Positions 60,947 through 64,000 of a stretch of DNA of 64,000 nucleotides are shown in pieces. A program made the position numbers and the translations under genes. Under the pieces are notes generated by a model, which saw only the letters and a program-made list of their open reading frames with translations, did not search any database and was not told where the DNA came from. The stretch is from Streptomyces cirratus (GTDB taxonomy: Bacteria; Actinomycetota; Actinomycetes; Streptomycetales; Streptomycetaceae), in the NCBI RefSeq assembly GCF_014650775.1, contig NZ_BMVP01000018.1, forward strand, positions 34,431 through 98,430, given 5' to 3'. The stretch's first letter is position 1, and each line of letters begins with the position of its first letter.

Positions 60947-61160
60947 CGACGGTGTGCCGTTTCGAGGCGGTGTGCCCACGTCGTGCTGTGCGACGCGGGC
61001 GGGAAACGGGGTGGTCGACGTGCCGTTCATCCCGCGAGGTTATCCGGCCGTCGACCCCGCGGCATCGGCCCGTGGGCGTACGTCCACGGGCGAACCCGGC
61101 CGCACGATTGCCGCCCACGGCCCCGTGACCGGACGGGGCCCTCCCGGCAGGGTTGTCCAC

Positions 61161-62090
61161 GTGATCGAAGTCAATGAACTCACCAAGCGTTACGGCGGCA
61201 AGACCGCCGTCGACCAACTGTCCTTCACCGTGCGGCCGGGCCAGGTCACCGGCTTCCTCGGCCCCAACGGAGCCGGCAAGTCCACCACCCTGCGGTTGAT
61301 CCTCGGCCTGGAGTCACCCACCGGCGGCGCCGCCACCGTCGGCGGAGTCCCCTTCCACAGCCACCCTCGCGGCCTGCGGCACGTCGGCGCCCTCCTCGAT
61401 GCAGGCCAGGTCCACGGCGGACGCAGCGCCACGGCCCACTTGTCCGCCCTGGCCCGCAGCAACGGGATCTCCCGTCGCCGGGTGGACGAGGTGCTGCACC
61501 AAGTGGGTCTGGCGGAGGCCGCGACCGGCCGCATCGGCGGCTTCTCGCTCGGCATGAAGCAGCGGCTGGGAGTCGCCACCGCCCTGCTCGGCGACCCACC
61601 GGTGCTGATGTTCGACGAGCCGGTCAACGGCATGGACCCGGAGGGCGTGCTCTGGATGCGCCGCCTCTTGCGACGCCTCGCGGCGGAGGGCCGCACGGTC
61701 TTCCTCTCCAGCCACCTCATGTCGGAGATGGAGAACACCGCCGACCAGCTCGTCGTCATCGGCCGGGGCCGGCTCATCGCCGCCGAGTCGGTACGGGACT
61801 TCGCAGCCCGCAGCACCGGTCTCGGCGTGGTGGTTGGCACGCGGCAGGCAGCCGAGCTGACGGCAGTGCTGAGGGCTGCGGGCGCTTTGGTCGAGCCGGA
61901 GGGATCGGCGGGATCGGCGGGCGCCGAGAAGCTCGCCGTGACCGGACTGCCGGCGGACCGGATCGCCGCGCTCGCCTTCGAGAACGGGATCCTGCTGAAC
62001 GAACTGACCACCCGGACCGCCTCGCTGGAGGAGGCCTTCATGGAACTCACCGCCGACAGCGTCGAATACCAGGCAGGACAGCCCCGATGA
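61161..62090 (+). CDS. ABC transporter ATP-binding protein
   Basis: The 309-residue ATPase of a drug/peptide-type exporter has Walker A GPNGAGKSTTLRLILG, signature FSLGMKQRLGVATAL, Walker B VLMFDEPVNGMDPEG and H-loop LSSHLMSEME. It starts at GTG 61161 (MIEVNELTKRYGGKTAV). An in-frame ATG at 60927 would overlap the kinase start and adds no homology. It is followed by its permease with ATGA overlap. The pair lies divergent to the two-component system, a common arrangement for antibiotic or peptide stress response. Confidence 0.94.
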   Translation: MIEVNELTKRYGGKTAVDQLSFTVRPGQVTGFLGPNGAGKSTTLRLILGLESPTGGAATVGGVPFHSHPRGLRHVGALLDAGQVHGGRSATAHLSALARSNGISRRRVDEVLHQVGLAEAATGRIGGFSLGMKQRLGVATALLGDPPVLMFDEPVNGMDPEGVLWMRRLLRRLAAEGRTVFLSSHLMSEMENTADQLVVIGRGRLIAAESVRDFAARSTGLGVVVGTRQAAELTAVLRAAGALVEPEGSAGSAGAEKLAVTGLPADRIAALAFENGILLNELTTRTASLEEAFMELTADSVEYQAGQPR

Positions 62091-62920
62091 CCACAACCGC
62101 CTCCGCCCTCGCAACCGCTGCGGCCGCGCCCCTCGCCGAGCCGCCGGCCCGCTTCCGTGACCTGATCGCCTCCGAGTGGTTCAAGATGCGGTCCCTGCGC
62201 TCCACGCCGTGGACCATTGCGCTCATCACCTTGTTCGTCATCGGTTCCGCTGCGGTGGCCACCTTGACGGACAAGTCCGCGGGCTCCGAGCCCGCTGGTT
62301 TCCTGGCCTACGACTCCTATCCGGCGACCGGTTACATGACGCTGATCCTCGTCGCCGGCAGCATGGGCGCCCTCACCGTCGTGAGCGAATACAGCAGCGG
62401 GATGATCCGCACGACCACCGCGGCCGTCCCCGACCGTGGAGCGGTGGTGCTGGCCAAGGCAGTCGTCACCGCCGTGCTGTGGACCGCGGTCGGCGCGGCC
62501 GCCTCCATCGGATCCTTCCTGGTCTCCCAGGCCATCCTGGACGGGCGCGATGCCAGCGTGTCGATCACCCACCCCGATGCCCTCCGGCCGCTGGTGGCAT
62601 CCGCGTTGCTGGCTCCGGTGTGTGCCCTGGTCGGTCTGGGCCTCGGCGTTCTGCTCCGGCATACCGCCGGGACCATGCTCACCAGCGTATTCGCTCTGCT
62701 GATGCTGCCCCCCATGTTCTCGGAGAGCAACCGCTGGTCAGCCGATGCCAGACACCTGATGGTGTCGGCCGCCTGGACCCGCCTGGTCGAGACCTGGGAG
62801 CCCGATCCCGGTTCCCTGGGCTACACCGCCACGCTCCCCGGCTCCTGGGTCGTGTACGCCCTCTGGCCGCTGGTAGCGGTCGCCCTCGCCGTGATCGTCG
62901 TACGGCATCGCGACGTGTGA
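62087..62920 (+). CDS. ABC transporter permease
   Basis: The 277-residue protein has six membrane helices (TIALITLFVIGSAAVATL, MTLILVAGSMGALTVVSEY, AVVTAVLWTAVGAAASIGSF, ALLAPVCALVGLGLGVLLR, MLTSVFALLMLPPMF, WVVYALWPLVAVALAVIVV). It contains YSSGMIRTTTAAVPDRGAVV, typical of ABC-2-type permeases. It starts at ATG 62087, overlapping the ATPase stop. The substrate is unknown. Confidence 0.93.
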   Translation: MTTTASALATAAAAPLAEPPARFRDLIASEWFKMRSLRSTPWTIALITLFVIGSAAVATLTDKSAGSEPAGFLAYDSYPATGYMTLILVAGSMGALTVVSEYSSGMIRTTTAAVPDRGAVVLAKAVVTAVLWTAVGAAASIGSFLVSQAILDGRDASVSITHPDALRPLVASALLAPVCALVGLGLGVLLRHTAGTMLTSVFALLMLPPMFSESNRWSADARHLMVSAAWTRLVETWEPDPGSLGYTATLPGSWVVYALWPLVAVALAVIVVRHRDV

Positions 62921-63084
62921 TCCGCGCCTCCGGAATGGGGCGATCGACCAGGCGGCCGCTGCCCGGCCCCGTGACGCCGCCTGCGGGACGGGCCGTTCCC
63001 TCCATCGCTGGACCGAAACCCGCCTGGCCGCGGACGGCGGAGCACCGCCGCTGGCATTCACCGTCACTACGGATCAGGGCTGGT

Positions 63085-63330
63085 GACGCACCTGCCTTCG
63101 AGAGCGTGATGTCGCGCATCCGCGTCGTCCACCGCCTGCGGCGAGGTCGGCAAGGCGGCCACCCACCCGGCTTCGACCGCGAGGCCCACAAGCAGCGGAA
63201 CAGCGTAGAGGGGGTGCATGAACCAGCTCAAGCAGTGGCGCGGCCCGGCCACACGGACCGACAAGCTCGCCCTCGCCTGCGAAGTCGCCCTCCGCCTTGC
63301 CTCCGTCGTTATCCGGATCCGAGGCCTGAA
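63085..63330 (+). pseudogene. IS5-family transposase remnant, deleted and frameshifted
   Basis: One frame reads FESVMSRIRVVHRLRRGRQG, GHPPGFDREAHKQRNSVE. After a frame change at the G-run 63207-63212 it continues MNQLKQWRGPATRTDKLALA, LRLASVVIRIR. The order matches IS5 transposases (PAFDREAYKQRNxVERxxNxLKQWRGxATRxDK), but about 50 residues between the MSRIRV segment and the FDRE segment are missing. 62921-63084 shows nothing else. Confidence 0.78.
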
Positions 63331-63354
63331 CGCTGGCCTGAGGAGGTTGCGACG

Positions 63355-63770
63355 GCCACGTCGTACTCCACTCGCCTTCCCTGTTCAGGACGGCGATTCC
63401 GTCTCGGACCTCGTGGATCTGTGGTGCCAAGAAGATGAGGTGTCCCTCATTGGTGCCGGCAGAGGGATGAGGCCCTGGGCTGTGCCGAAGGTGATGGTCG
63501 GAAGGCCGCAGATGACCCGGGGTCGAGATGAGGCTCCACTCCCTGCCTCACCACCTCCTCCTGTGACCACAGCTGGGAGGTACGCCGCATCCAAGTGCCG
63601 AGATCCCGCCAGCCATCCATCGGGCGGGCCAGGTAAAGGTGGTGGTTGATCTGGCAGGCCCCGTACATATCGGCGATCGCTTTGTAGTCCGCAGGCAGTG
63701 ACCGCCCCAGCTCACCCTCCAGCCGCAGCCAGGCGACAGCATCGGTACACGGTCATCCGAGGGGCCGATC
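63355..63770 (-). pseudogene. SMI1/KNR4-family protein remnant
   Basis: Minus-strand frames spell AVAWLRLEGELGRSLPADYK, IADMYGACQINHHLYLARPM, DGWRDLGTWMRRTSQLWSQE. In another frame comes VICGLPTITFGTAQGLIPLP, and in a third LAPQIHEVRDGIAVLNREGE. This is the usual SMI1/KNR4 order but with at least two frameshifts and no start. Such proteins are often immunity proteins for contact toxins, so this may be an orphan relic. Confidence 0.6.
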
Positions 63771-63890
63771 ATGTCGATGACGGCCCGCGAGTAGTCGGTC
63801 TTGGCGCCTCAAACTGATGGAACGGTGCAGGGCGCCCCATCATCGATCATCTCTCGCGTGGCCCGGCTTCCGGGGTCGGCAAGCCAGGCA

Positions 63891-63930
63891 TCTCCTTGGT
63901 CAGCATCAGGGCCGGTGCTGACCAAGGAGA
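63891..63930. terminator. Perfect 15-bp inverted repeat with 10-base loop
   Basis: TCTCCTTGGTCAGCA (63891-63905) pairs with TGCTGACCAAGGAGA (63916-63930). It may be a transcription terminator near an insertion-sequence boundary or part of an element end. Confidence 0.6.
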
Positions 63931-63947
63931 CAGAACCTACTAAAGGC

Positions 63948-64000
63948 TGTCCCGTAAGGGCTCGTGTCCTGGGAAGATGTCCCTGATGGTGAGCATGGAG
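63948..64000 (+). mobile_element. Possible left end of an insertion sequence
   Basis: GGCTGTCCCGTAAGG resembles the terminal repeats (complement TACGGGACAGCC) of IS4/IS5-type elements common in Streptomyces. It is followed by a new open stretch that runs off the window. The other end and the transposase are not visible, so this is tentative. Confidence 0.35.

Noticed and set aside
1..64000. Polyketide, nonribosomal peptide or RiPP biosynthetic cluster; rRNA or tRNA genes
   Set aside because: No ketosynthase, adenylation, precursor-peptide or cloverleaf signatures were seen on either strand.

Overview
The window looks like a stretch of a Streptomyces (or very close actinomycete) chromosome. 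Very high GC with GC-rich third codon positions, frequent GTG and TTG starts, TTGA and ATGA stop/start overlaps, a chaplin, an ECF41-type sigma factor, a mycothiol-dependent-type enzyme and many one-component regulators all fit. At least ten gene fragments and insertion-sequence remnants lie between intact genes. That pattern suits a chromosome arm, but the location is inferred. I saw no rRNA, tRNA or CRISPR array.

Layout, left to right. 1-3300: a truncated unknown gene, an ECF41 sigma factor (549-1466) translationally coupled to an FAD/NAD(P) oxidoreductase, and an ECF41-like promoter in front of the pair. 3384-10253: a PadR remnant, then a probable poly-gamma-glutamate (gamma-PGA) locus with an exported protein, a twin-CACHE-like membrane protein, PgsB/CapB, PgsC/CapC and an NlpC/P60 peptidase. 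10455-24930: a PASTA lipoprotein, two LysR regulators each divergent from redox genes, a ricin-B/CAP secreted protein, an IS1380 relic, aldo/keto reductases (one behind a MerR-type promoter), a TetR gene with twin operators, a chaplin, and fragments. 25071-33391: a TPR protein with near-identical 120-bp repeats, rifampin monooxygenase Rox with its rifamycin-associated element, an acetyltransferase, a sirtuin, and an acyl-CoA dehydrogenase with a PadR regulator. 33942-48344: a Ser/Thr kinase, a secreted papain-like protease operon, a short-chain dehydrogenase, an NTF2-like gene behind a SoxR-type box, an EF-G relic, a methyltransferase, a GCS2-type ligase, and a GT-C-like membrane protein, polysaccharide deacetylase and esterase set. 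48820-58945: a minus-strand gene island with an internally duplicated unknown membrane protein, Dyp-type peroxidase, catalase-like heme protein, small membrane protein, alpha-dioxygenase/cyclooxygenase-like heme protein and, beyond an IS5 relic, a large membrane patatin-like lipase. 59103-62920: a two-component system divergent from an ABC exporter. 62921-64000: IS5 and SMI1/KNR4 relics and a possible insertion-sequence end.

How the genes may work together. The 48820-58945 island is the best candidate for an undescribed system. A lipase, a fatty-acid dioxygenase-like protein, a catalase-like protein of the type related to allene oxide synthases, and a Dyp peroxidase together suggest a bacterial oxylipin-like or lipid-peroxide pathway. 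Two of its heme proteins appear to have lost the distal histidine expected from their families. The gamma-PGA locus lacks a recognisable PgsA/CapA and carries an unusual sensor-like protein without an output domain. Several promoters can be read directly: ECF41, MerR-type 19-bp spacer, SoxR-type, LysR, TetR and PadR boxes, and the Rox RAE.
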